A stretch of 64,000 nt of DNA from Deltaproteobacteria bacterium. Its GTDB lineage: Bacteria > Desulfobacterota > B13-G15 > RBG-16-54-18. Location: the NCBI GenBank assembly GCA_016927065.1, contig JAFGNJ010000004.1, forward strand, positions 62,001 through 126,000. Direction: 5' to 3'. This document shows, in pieces, positions 25,420-33,487 of the stretch. Below the pieces are notes generated by a model. The model was not told where the DNA came from. It was given only the letters and a program-made list of their open reading frames with translations, and ran no database searches. How positions within the stretch are numbered: position 1 is the stretch's first letter; each line of letters begins with the position of its first letter. Made by a program: the position numbers and the translations under genes.

Positions 25420-26205
25420 CTACCCCCTCTTCTCCCCCTTGCTCTCCTCCCACAAGGCATCCATCTCAGGCAGGGACGCCTCATGGGGGTCCTTCCCCTC
25501 CTCGTGCAATCGCTTTTCTATGTATTGAAACCGTTCGGCGAACTTATTCGTGACCCGCCTGAGGGCGTCCTCGGGATCGACGCCGATAAACCTGGCCATG
25601 TTTACCACGGTAAAGAGAATATCTCCCAACTCTTCCCGCAGTTCTTCTTCTTTCCCCTTCCTCATGGCCTCTTGAAACTCCTGGAACTCTTCCTGCAGCT
25701 TCTCCCATACTTCGTCCTTGTTCTCCCAGTCGAACCCCACCTTGGAGGCACGTTGCGTCAGCCGGTAGGCCCTCATCAGGGCGGGGAGGTGCAGGGGGAT
25801 CCCTTCCATTAAAGACCCCCGCGGCTTCTCCGCGGCCTTGAGCTTCGCCCAGTTGACCTCAACCTCGCCGGAGTCAGCAACCGCCGTGCCGCCAAAGACG
25901 TGAGGGTGCCGGCGGATCATCTTCTCTGCAACACCGTGGGTTACATCAGAAATGCCGAAGGCGCCTTCCTCCTCGGCGATGCGGGCCATGAAGACAATGT
26001 GAAAGAGGAGGTCGCCCAACTCCTCGCACACCCCCTCATCGTCACCTTCATCCAGAGCCTCTAAGATCTCATACGCCTCCTCGATGAGGAAAGGTTTGAG
26101 GTCTTCTTTGGTCTGTCGGCGGTCCCAGGGACACCCATCCGCCCCCCGCAGACGGGCCATGATCGCCACGAGATCATCAAATCCTTTTTTTTCTTTGTCG
26201 CCCAT
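25420..26205 (-). CDS. mazG: Nucleoside triphosphate pyrophosphohydrolase MazG
   Basis: House-cleaning NTP pyrophosphohydrolase, 261 aa with two MazG domains in tandem. The N-terminal copy has GCPWDRRQTKEDLKPFLIEEAYE and EELGDLLFHIVF; the C-terminal copy has REELGDILFTVVNMARF. First gene of the mazG–rsmI–membrane protein run on this strand, divergent from the radical SAM gene at 26312. Confidence 0.95.
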   Translation of the reverse strand: MGDKEKKGFDDLVAIMARLRGADGCPWDRRQTKEDLKPFLIEEAYEILEALDEGDDEGVCEELGDLLFHIVFMARIAEEEGAFGISDVTHGVAEKMIRRHPHVFGGTAVADSGEVEVNWAKLKAAEKPRGSLMEGIPLHLPALMRAYRLTQRASKVGFDWENKDEVWEKLQEEFQEFQEAMRKGKEEELREELGDILFTVVNMARFIGVDPEDALRRVTNKFAERFQYIEKRLHEEGKDPHEASLPEMDALWEESKGEKRG

Positions 26206-26311
26206 CTCTGCTCAGGGTACGGGAATATCGGTGGATTTGCAAGGTGAAAAGGGGAATCTCCTGTGGATAATCACAAACAGATATGATACCATTGCACCCC
26301 TGAGGAAGGGA

Positions 26312-27322
26312 ATGAAAGAGGCATACCTCTATGAAAAGGATTCCAAGGGAAAGGTCCGCTGTCTCCTGTGCAATCACCGATGCCTCATCGCCGATGGAAA
26401 GAGGGGAATCTGCTGTGTGCGCGAGAACAACAAGGGAATCCTCTACTCCCTGGTCTATGAAAAACTCATCTCGGCCAACGTGGACCCCATCGAGAAAAAG
26501 CCGTTCTTTCACTTCTTGCCGGGGAGCAAGGCCTTTTCTATTGCCACCGTGGGGTGCAACTTCCGATGCCTCCACTGTCAGAACCACGAGATCTCCCAGT
26601 TGCCTAGCAATAAAGAAAGCATAACCGGCGAGGAGGCCTCGTGCGAGGAGATCGTTGCTATGGCCCAAAAATACAACTGCGCCAGCATCTCCTATACCTA
26701 TACTGAGCCCACCGTCTTCTTTGAGTACGCCTACGATACGGCAAAGATCGCCCATGCAAAGGGATTAAAGAACAACTTCGTCACCAACGGCTATATGACC
26801 GCAGAGGCCCTCGACATGATCGCCCCCTATCTCGACGGGGCCAACGTGGACCTCAAGGCCTTCTCAGAGGAATTCTACAAAATGACATGCGGTGCGAAGC
26901 TGAAGCCCGTACAGGAAAGCATCGCAAAGATGTATGACCTGGGAATCTGGGTGGAGGTTACGACCCTGATTATACCCACCCTGAACGACGCAGAGGAGGA
27001 ATTAAGGAAAATCGCCCATTTTATCCGCTCCCTCTCTCCGGAGATCCCGTGGCACGTCAGCGCCTTTTACCCTACCTATAAAATGCTGGACAAGCCGAGG
27101 ACCTCAGTGGAGACCATCAAGCGCGCGCGGGAGATCGGCCTGGAAGAGGGGTTGAGATATGTCTATACCGGCAACATCCCCGGGGAGGAGGGTGAGAACA
27201 CCGCGTGCCCCAACTGTAACAAGGTCCTTATCAAACGCTGGGGTTATCAGATAGCGGAAAACAGCGTCACCGAGGGCACGTGCTCTCAGTGCGGCACTCC
27301 CATCGCCGGGAAGTGGATGTAG
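26312..27322 (+). CDS. amrS: AmmeMemoRadiSam-type radical SAM enzyme
   Basis: 336 aa. Cys-rich N-terminus CLLCNHRCLIADGKRGIC, then the radical SAM motif CNFRCLHCQNHEISQ (CxxxCxxC) and the family-specific VDPIEKKPFFHFLPGS. The end carries a zinc-ribbon-like pair CPNC…CSQCG. In other genomes this enzyme accompanies AMMECR1 and Memo proteins; neither is present here. The frame is open to 26084 inside mazG, but ATG 26312 follows GAGGAAGGG. The next gene begins 14 nt after the stop. Confidence 0.88.
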   Translation: MKEAYLYEKDSKGKVRCLLCNHRCLIADGKRGICCVRENNKGILYSLVYEKLISANVDPIEKKPFFHFLPGSKAFSIATVGCNFRCLHCQNHEISQLPSNKESITGEEASCEEIVAMAQKYNCASISYTYTEPTVFFEYAYDTAKIAHAKGLKNNFVTNGYMTAEALDMIAPYLDGANVDLKAFSEEFYKMTCGAKLKPVQESIAKMYDLGIWVEVTTLIIPTLNDAEEELRKIAHFIRSLSPEIPWHVSAFYPTYKMLDKPRTSVETIKRAREIGLEEGLRYVYTGNIPGEEGENTACPNCNKVLIKRWGYQIAENSVTEGTCSQCGTPIAGKWM

Positions 27323-27336
27323 CGAGAAGATGAACC

Positions 27337-28290
27337 ATGGATAAGGAAAAAGACAAAAAGGGGAAACAAAAAAGAGAAAAGCACATCTGGGCCATCGCCG
27401 GGGGGAAGGGGGGGATCGGCAAGAGCTTTGTGACCGCAAACCTCGGCATCGCCCTCTGCGAGCGGGGTAAAAGGGTCATAGTGGTCGATGCAGACCTCGG
27501 TGCTGCTAACCTTCATACACTCTTAGGCGTTCCTCAACCGCCCCTGAGCCTCGACGACTTCATCAGGCGGGGTATGAGAAATATTAAAGCCGCCCTCACG
27601 GAGACAGGAATACCCAACCTCCAATTGATTGCCGGCGTCCACGACATCCTGACCTTGAGCAATCCCAAACAAGGACTCAAGCAAAAAATTATGCGCCACA
27701 TCTCCTCCTTGGATGCCGACCACATCATCGTTGATCTGGGAACGGGTATGTCGCCTCATGTCTTTGATTTTTTCCTCATCTCTGAGAATGGAATCTTTCT
27801 GGTCACCCCCGAACCCACTTCACTGGAAAACGCCTACCGGTTTATCAGGGGGGTATTCTTCCGCCGATGGATGAATATGACCACCAACAATAACGTCAAG
27901 AAGATCATTGAGACGGCCATGGACGGCAACAACCCTGAGGGGATCAAGACCCCCTCTGATCTCCTCGCGCAGGTGGGAAAGGTGGACAAAGAGACGGCGA
28001 CGATCTTCAAAAAGGGGATGAGCACGTTCCGGCCTCGGCTCATTATCAACCAAGCTCGGAACCGCAAAGAGGCAGAGCTCGGCTTCGCCGTCAGGAGCGT
28101 GTGCCGGAAATACTTCGGCATTGAACTCAGCTTCCTGGGCCATATCTTATATGACCACAATGTCTATCTCTCTGTTCAGCGGGGGCGCGCCTTTTTCTCC
28201 GATTACCCCAGTTCCGATGTTGCCGAGTGTATCAGGGATATCGCAGTCCGATTATCAGATGGAAAGGGATTGGAATGGTCACTCAGCTAA
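27337..28290 (+). CDS. MinD/FlhG-like P-loop ATPase
   Basis: 317 aa. Deviant Walker A GGKGGIGKSF near residue 22, then VVDADLGAANLHTLLG and IIVDLGTGMSPHVFDFF. Lys/Glu-rich N-terminus of ~14 residues. FlhG/FleN-type ATPases set flagellar number and MinD-types place septa; no flagellar genes are visible, so the cargo is open. It overlaps the next gene by 16 nt, so both are likely made together. Confidence 0.88.
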   Translation: MDKEKDKKGKQKREKHIWAIAGGKGGIGKSFVTANLGIALCERGKRVIVVDADLGAANLHTLLGVPQPPLSLDDFIRRGMRNIKAALTETGIPNLQLIAGVHDILTLSNPKQGLKQKIMRHISSLDADHIIVDLGTGMSPHVFDFFLISENGIFLVTPEPTSLENAYRFIRGVFFRRWMNMTTNNNVKKIIETAMDGNNPEGIKTPSDLLAQVGKVDKETATIFKKGMSTFRPRLIINQARNRKEAELGFAVRSVCRKYFGIELSFLGHILYDHNVYLSVQRGRAFFSDYPSSDVAECIRDIAVRLSDGKGLEWSLS

Positions 28291-28877
28291 AATCGTGGCG
28301 AGAACAAGATTATTACGAGATCCTCGAGATTAGTCATAAAGCCACAGAGGAAGAGATCCGCGTTGCATACGATAAGTTAAAGACCATTTATAGTTCTGGC
28401 TCCTCCGAAACCACGATCCTCTTCACCTCCGAAGAGGTGAAAGAGATCAGTGACAAGGTTGACGAGGCCTACCGAGTGCTGAGGGACCCACGGAGCCAGA
28501 GGGAATACGACCTCATGCTGCGGGGAGAGGGGGACAAGCCGGTCATCCCGCCACCGAGCCCAACCGTTACCCACCGAATCCTCACCCCTCAAGAGATCAA
28601 AGAGGCCCTCGGTGATGATGAGACACACTGGTCAGGAGAGACCTTGTGTGCCATGAGAAAGTACCTCTCGCTGGAGCTCGACGAAGTAGCAGTAGAGACC
28701 AAAATTGCCAAAAAAAATCTGAAGGCCATCGAAGAGGAAGACATAAAGATTTTCCCCGCCCCCGTGTACCTCAAAGGTTTTTTGAGGACGTACGCAAAGG
28801 CGCTGGGGCTTGACCCACAGGAGGTCGCTGAGAAATACATCGCGAGGATAACCTGGAAAGGGTATCAGAAAGATTAA
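28275..28877 (+). CDS. Degenerate J-domain plus RodZ-type helix-turn-helix protein
   Basis: 200 aa. N-terminal J-domain-like region (DYYEILEISHKATEEEIRVAY…AYRVLRDPRSQREYDLML) in which the essential HPD of true J-domains is absent. After a Pro-rich linker the C-terminal ~75 residues match the RodZ cytoplasmic helix-turn-helix (VAVETKIAKKNLKAIEEEDI, YLKGFLRTYAKALGLDP). No membrane segment. ATG 28275 with AAAGGGA upstream; start inside the ATPase gene. The partner ATPase suggests a role in spatial organisation (inference). Confidence 0.82.
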   Translation: MVTQLKSWREQDYYEILEISHKATEEEIRVAYDKLKTIYSSGSSETTILFTSEEVKEISDKVDEAYRVLRDPRSQREYDLMLRGEGDKPVIPPPSPTVTHRILTPQEIKEALGDDETHWSGETLCAMRKYLSLELDEVAVETKIAKKNLKAIEEEDIKIFPAPVYLKGFLRTYAKALGLDPQEVAEKYIARITWKGYQKD

Positions 28878-29069
28878 AACCGAATCGGCTGTGCTGTGGG
28901 GAGCGGAATGTAGTGTGCCCATAAGGAGCACGGATAGGTGACTGATGAATGGTCCACTACTAGACCCTAACGGAACGGCCTCAAAAGGAAAGGTATAACC
29001 TTTTTACTTGACAGCCTTTTTCATAGGTGGCCCCTTTTGTTTCCCCTTCTATCCCTCAAAAAATCTTTC

Positions 29070-29954
29070 CTAAATATTTAATATAATTGTAAAAAACAAC
29101 AAACTTCCATGGACAACAATTGGTAAATAAATAGATTTTGTCTGTTCATATAATAACGTTAAGAAAATTCCCGTAATAAGAAATATCAACCAACCAGAAT
29201 CTTGATGGTACAAAGAAAATAAAAGGCATTGTAAAATGAACGCATATTTAATACCGATGTTTTCTCTTAAGCAAGAATAGATAAATCCACGAAACAATAG
29301 TTCTTTGCTGAATGATATCAGTATAACCATTAGTATCATATATGTATAAGCAAACACTGGGAACTTAGTTCTCATTCCCTGAAACACACTTACAAGGCTA
29401 GAATATTTTTCAATACCAGAGGGGGGAATAGATATTTTAGATATTAAGTACAATGATATAAGAAGTGCTGAAAGATAAAAAATATAGAGGAGAAAGTTTT
29501 TTTTAACATTAGAATGTCGAGAGCGAAGACCTACCATGGATTGAATATCCCGATCCTTGATAAGAAAAAGCAAAGGAATAAACAAAAAGAAAGGGTACTC
29601 GATAAATCCTTCTATTGCGACTATTTCCGGTTTAGTTAAAAAAGTAAGGCGCTCTACAACTTCGTTTGGGACAAAATTTTGAATATAAAAATGTAAAATT
29701 AGAACATATAGACCAACTCCGACCCATACAAAAAATACTGTTCCATAGACGATAAAACCTATTTTCTTACATCCAACTACTACCCCACTTTTCCCTTTCT
29801 TGGCATATTTTGATTGATTAAAAACATAAACAGCAATTAAACATAAACTGAAAAATAGTAAGAATGGTACATAATCTAATAATCCAAAATTGAAATATGA
29901 GAATACACCTATTTTTGAAAGAATCAGCTCTTCTATTTTATCCCAACCTAACAT
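29070..29954 (-). CDS. CPBP-family membrane protein with altered first motif
   Basis: 294 aa, about eight hydrophobic segments, AT-rich. The CPBP region lies in the last 100 residues: SKELLFRGF, FSLYHQD and VVHGS. In motif 1 the first Glu of EExxxR is Lys, which may weaken metalloprotease activity. Motif 2 (FxxxH) and the motif 3 His are kept. Function unknown; other family members give self-immunity or process peptides. Confidence 0.78.
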   Translation of the reverse strand: MLGWDKIEELILSKIGVFSYFNFGLLDYVPFLLFFSLCLIAVYVFNQSKYAKKGKSGVVVGCKKIGFIVYGTVFFVWVGVGLYVLILHFYIQNFVPNEVVERLTFLTKPEIVAIEGFIEYPFFLFIPLLFLIKDRDIQSMVGLRSRHSNVKKNFLLYIFYLSALLISLYLISKISIPPSGIEKYSSLVSVFQGMRTKFPVFAYTYMILMVILISFSKELLFRGFIYSCLRENIGIKYAFILQCLLFSLYHQDSGWLIFLITGIFLTLLYEQTKSIYLPIVVHGSLLFFTIILNI

Positions 29955-30136
29955 TTGAATTCCCGCCGTTTTATATATAGTCCCATGTGTTACTCACAAG
30001 GGTCCTTACCGAGTTCCATTAAATACTTAAGGGTATCCTCAAAATTGCCCCTCCATTCTCTTAATTGCCCTTGAAGGGTGGGGTGGGAGGCCGAAGCCCA
30101 GCCTCTCTTTTTCAGTCTCTTCTCTGGGGAGCAGAA
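29955..30136. other. Intergenic region before the transposase remnant
   Basis: No gene supported. Together with the transposase remnant (30137–30271) it separates the two AT-rich CPBP genes. A Phe/Leu-rich short forward ORF here has no start signals and is not accepted. Confidence 0.5.
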
Positions 30137-30271
30137 GGGACGTTGTTCAAAATTATCAAATTTATTCACCGCTCTCTATCCTTCTTATCGCTATCGCTGA
30201 TGTACCTACACCAACATGCCTCGCTATCTCTGCATCGGAATTTCTAAAGTGAAATTTTTGAACAACGTCCC
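30137..30271. repeat. Inverted-repeat-bounded element (16-bp perfect arms)
   Basis: Arms 30137–30152 (GGGACGTTGTTCAAAA) and 30256–30271 are exact reverse complements, 103 bp apart. The interior encodes the last ~35 residues of a transposase-like protein on the minus strand. This looks like a shrunken, non-autonomous mobile element. Confidence 0.65.
30162..30269 (-). pseudogene. C-terminal remnant of a REP-associated tyrosine transposase-like gene
   Basis: The minus-strand frame reads VVQKFHFRNSDAEIARHVGV followed by GTSAIAIRRIESGE and a TAA at 30164–30162. The SDAEIARHVGVGTSAIA stretch is a helix-turn-helix like that at the end of RAYT/DnaA-C-like transposases. No start or catalytic part remains. 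Confidence 0.5.
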
Positions 30272-30283
30272 CTAGTTTTGTCC

Positions 30284-31126
30284 CTAACCAACACTTGGCA
30301 TCATTGTTGCTCCGAATGTAACTATATTTAATAGAGAATGGATAACAATAGACGGCAATAACGATTTACTTCTATAGTAAACATATGCCAGTACTAAACC
30401 ACTAACAAAACGAATAGGCAATGCACTAATGTCGGAATCGATAACGGCCCATAGTATTGCTTGTAATATCAAACCTATTTTAATTCCCGAAACCTCCGTG
30501 AGGGTCGAGAATATCATGCCTCTAAAAAATATCTCCTCAATAATAGGTGAAATTATAACCACCACCATCATAAACAATATGACCCAAAGGAGTTTGAGAG
30601 ATTTTACGGCATCAACAAAAATCTGAATATCATACGATAGGCCTGAAAGATATGCCCACACATAGCCCGTTATGATAGGCAAGACTAAACCCGCAAGAAC
30701 AAAACCGATTACTACCCATATTTTAACAGCTGGCTTCCGGAGACCAAAATCTGACCATTTAAGAGGTAAGGTTGCTTTTACAATTAAAACACTTAACAGA
30801 TATCCAATATCGACACCCATGGCTAATAGAACACAATGATATTTAGTAAGCAAGAATTTAATTGCATATTCAAACTTCGGTATAAGGGTCCAATGGAGTT
30901 GATGGGTAATATATAGAGCAGATATAAGCAATATGGTAAGCTGACTGACAATAATAGCTAAGCATACTTTGTTGAGCTGAAAGTGCCGTTCAGGTGCCGA
31001 GAGGCTGGGTAGAAAGCGTTGAAAAACATACGCAACGCCGATAATGCCCGCTAGGCAGATAAGATAAAAAACGTGGTATTTTAAAAAAAGGCTAAAAAAC
31101 CAGAAGAGTGATCCTTCGCTAAACAT
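30284..31126 (-). CDS. CPBP-family membrane protein with altered second motif
   Basis: 280 aa, about eight hydrophobic segments, AT-rich. Motif 1 is intact (IIEEIFFRGM), motif 3 is HSLLN, but motif 2 reads WAVID, with Asp in place of the His of FxxxH. It is a distant paralogue of the CPBP gene at 29070, and the two have complementary losses. The start ATG at 31126 has no strong Shine-Dalgarno. Confidence 0.78.
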   Translation of the reverse strand: MFSEGSLFWFFSLFLKYHVFYLICLAGIIGVAYVFQRFLPSLSAPERHFQLNKVCLAIIVSQLTILLISALYITHQLHWTLIPKFEYAIKFLLTKYHCVLLAMGVDIGYLLSVLIVKATLPLKWSDFGLRKPAVKIWVVIGFVLAGLVLPIITGYVWAYLSGLSYDIQIFVDAVKSLKLLWVILFMMVVVIISPIIEEIFFRGMIFSTLTEVSGIKIGLILQAILWAVIDSDISALPIRFVSGLVLAYVYYRSKSLLPSIVIHSLLNIVTFGATMMPSVG

Positions 31127-31437
31127 GGTTTTATTGATATTTTAACGACAAGATTTAAACTTACTTTCCATTACATCCTTCAGCCAGTTTTGTCAAGCTT
31201 CTTCAAAAGCTTTGCCATACTCATTCCGATCGATACAATCGAAAGTACCGTATGCCTGCATAGGTACCCCTATTTCTTCCGCTAGTTGCTTATAACGTTT
31301 ATAGTCTTCGAGTACTTTCTCTTCATGACCTCTCTGTCAAGCACTTTTTTGTGAAAATCAGGGGAACAGATAGTAATGAGCGGTCAGCCATCAGGAGTGA
31401 GTAAAAAAATGGAGGTATCCGTGGACCAGCTTCACTC
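31127..31437. other. Intergenic region with a short gene remnant
   Basis: 311 bp. Minus strand 31336–31193 encodes a 47-residue open segment between two stops (HEEKVLEDYKRYKQLAEEIG…), hydrophilic and protein-like but without a start; probably the tail of a lost gene. Nothing else recognised. Confidence 0.4.
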
Positions 31438-32424
31438 TTAAACTTTCCTCCTCACCACATAGTCGGCGCCGGCAAGGAGGGCCTTCTTTTCGCGCGACGG
31501 GGAGAGTACCTGTAATCGCTCCTTCCCTTCATCTACGTGCTGTTGTGCCTTGCTAAAAGTATAGTCAAAACCGCCATATTTATTAATAAGATTTACAACA
31601 TTCTGCAGACCATGAGAGGGGAATTCATCGCCGAGAATAACCTCTTGGATCTCTTTTTTCTCTTTCGGGGTACATTGAGCGAGGGTATGGATGAGGGGCA
31701 AGGTGACCTTCTTCTCCTTAAGATCAACCCCTGTCTCCTTTCGGAGGTTTTCTTCATCTCCGATGTAGTCAAGACAATCGTCCACCATCTGAAAGGCGAT
31801 CCCCACCTGAAGTCCATAAGCGGCCAGTGCCTCTTCCACCGGAGACGGGGCCTTCCCCAAAATGGCCCCGATTCGCATGGCGGCAGAGATCAGCACGGCC
31901 GTCTTATTGACGATCAATGCCAGATTTTCCTCTTCGGTTGTAGAGAGATCCGTGACACCATCCACCTCACCCGCCTTCTCCATTTCCATAGCCTCCCCCT
32001 CTGCCAAGGCGGTGGTGGCCGTGATCAAGGCCTGCAAAATACGAAGGTCCCCTATGGTTATCCCGAGGGCGAGTGACTTGCAAAAGAGAAAATCTCCCGT
32101 GAGGACACTATACCTATTACCTACCTGTTTGTTGACCGAGGGGCTCCCCCTTCTGATCTCAGCATTATCGATCACGTCGTCATGGAGGAGGGTGGCGGTA
32201 TGAATGCACTCGATGACCGCAGCCAGGGGAATATGATGTGCGCCCTGGTAGCCGCAGAGTCTGGCAGAGAGAATCAGGAGGGCGGGACGGAACCGCTTGC
32301 CGCCGCGATTAATCATATCCTGCGCGATCTCAGCAAGGCGGGGGACTTGGGAGGTAAGCCTGAGGTGAAACTCCTCCTCCACCTTTTGCATATCATCCTT
32401 GATCAAATCGAGGAATTGCTCCAT
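31438..32424 (-). CDS. Polyprenyl diphosphate synthase (octaprenyl/heptaprenyl type)
   Basis: 328 aa trans-prenyltransferase. First aspartate-rich motif LLHDDVIDNAEIRRG, second DDCLDYIGDEENLRKETGVD. The substrate region GGKRFRPALLIL is typical. Makes the long isoprenoid side chain of quinones from IPP; chain length cannot be read from the sequence. Transcribed away from the two-component system. Confidence 0.92.
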   Translation of the reverse strand: MEQFLDLIKDDMQKVEEEFHLRLTSQVPRLAEIAQDMINRGGKRFRPALLILSARLCGYQGAHHIPLAAVIECIHTATLLHDDVIDNAEIRRGSPSVNKQVGNRYSVLTGDFLFCKSLALGITIGDLRILQALITATTALAEGEAMEMEKAGEVDGVTDLSTTEEENLALIVNKTAVLISAAMRIGAILGKAPSPVEEALAAYGLQVGIAFQMVDDCLDYIGDEENLRKETGVDLKEKKVTLPLIHTLAQCTPKEKKEIQEVILGDEFPSHGLQNVVNLINKYGGFDYTFSKAQQHVDEGKERLQVLSPSREKKALLAGADYVVRRKV

Positions 32425-32812
32425 GATATACTCGCTTCCTTAGGCCTTTATACAAAACCCCCTCTTCGTTGTCAAAGGCTTTTTCTGTTCCTTTCAGCCT
32501 GTTATCCAGCGGAAATAACGGCATTTTCATTGCCCAAGAACAACCTGCGCTTCTCTAAAAAATACCTCGTCTTCTTAGTATGCTGAGTTAGCTTAAGGTA
32601 TGACATTAAGCGACTAAAATCCGGCAGGCAAAGGAAAGATTTCGGTGGAAATGTTACTTTATAATATGTCGTTGTTTTGTTACAATGAACGGCGTGCTCA
32701 GGAATTTTTATCTTCCCTGCTTTGAAATACTACTGTTGTTAAGGCTAGCGATTTTGCTAAAGATAGTTTGTGCACATTCATAAATATCAATCTGACTTTT
32801 GTATAGGACCGT
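32425..32812. other. Divergent intergenic region
   Basis: 388 bp between the prenyl synthase and the response regulator. Contains TATAAT (32660–32665) and TACAAT (32681–32686) but no well-spaced -35 box. No copy of the ATGAAGA palindrome found upstream of the two target units was seen here, so autoregulation by the same site is not supported. Confidence 0.4.
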
Positions 32813-33487
32813 ATGAGAGTCTTGTTTGTAGAAGATGACAAAAACATAGCCCATTTTGTCAAAAAGGGGCTTGAGGAAAACTACTTCGCCGTAGACATGG
32901 CTTATGATGGTGAAGAGGGGCTGTATCTAGCCCTTCATGAGCGATACGATCTGCTTATCCTGGACATCATGTTGCCGAAGATGAACGGAATTGAGATCCT
33001 GCAATCTATCCGGGAACGAGGGGTCAATACACCGGTAATTTTTTTGACAGCAAAAGATACGGAAAGGGATATTGTGCAGGGTTTGAACGTAGGTGCCGAT
33101 GACTATATGGTTAAACCCTTCTCCATCAATGAATTGCTAGCTCGGGTAAAGGCTATTCTCAGACGGGGCAAAACGGAACTGGTTTCAGAACTTACGGTTG
33201 CGGATTTAACCATGGACAGCAAGACCCATAAGGTCTTCCGAGGAGGAAAGCGGATCGATCTCACCCCCAAGGAATACGCCTTGCTGGAATATCTGATGCG
33301 AAATGAAGGGCAGGTTTTGACCCGAACGATGATCTCCGAGTGCATTTGGGATTACCACTTTGATTCCCTCACCAATGTCGTCGACGTCCATATATATCAT
33401 CTGCGGAATAAAATCGACAAGGGTTTTAAACCCAAACTGCTTCACACCATAAAGGGAGTCGGCTATGTCCTCGAAAAAAGGGATTAA
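32813..33487 (+). CDS. OmpR-family response regulator (PmrA/CusR-like)
   Basis: 224 aa. Receiver domain with acidic pocket VEDDKN, phospho-acceptor Asp51 in LLILDIMLPK, Thr in FLTAKDT and Lys in MVKPFS. C-terminal winged helix (~130–224) with DLTPKEYALLEYL and VVDVHIYHLRNKID. OmpR-type regulators bind tandem direct repeats about 11 bp apart. Two such repeat sites lie in front of the next two transcription units, making this the best candidate regulator. AGGA precedes the ATG. Confidence 0.93.
   Translation: MRVLFVEDDKNIAHFVKKGLEENYFAVDMAYDGEEGLYLALHERYDLLILDIMLPKMNGIEILQSIRERGVNTPVIFLTAKDTERDIVQGLNVGADDYMVKPFSINELLARVKAILRRGKTELVSELTVADLTMDSKTHKVFRGGKRIDLTPKEYALLEYLMRNEGQVLTRTMISECIWDYHFDSLTNVVDVHIYHLRNKIDKGFKPKLLHTIKGVGYVLEKRD

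Noticed and set aside
31537-32076. 179-aa forward ORF over the prenyl synthase
   Set aside because: Antisense shadow.
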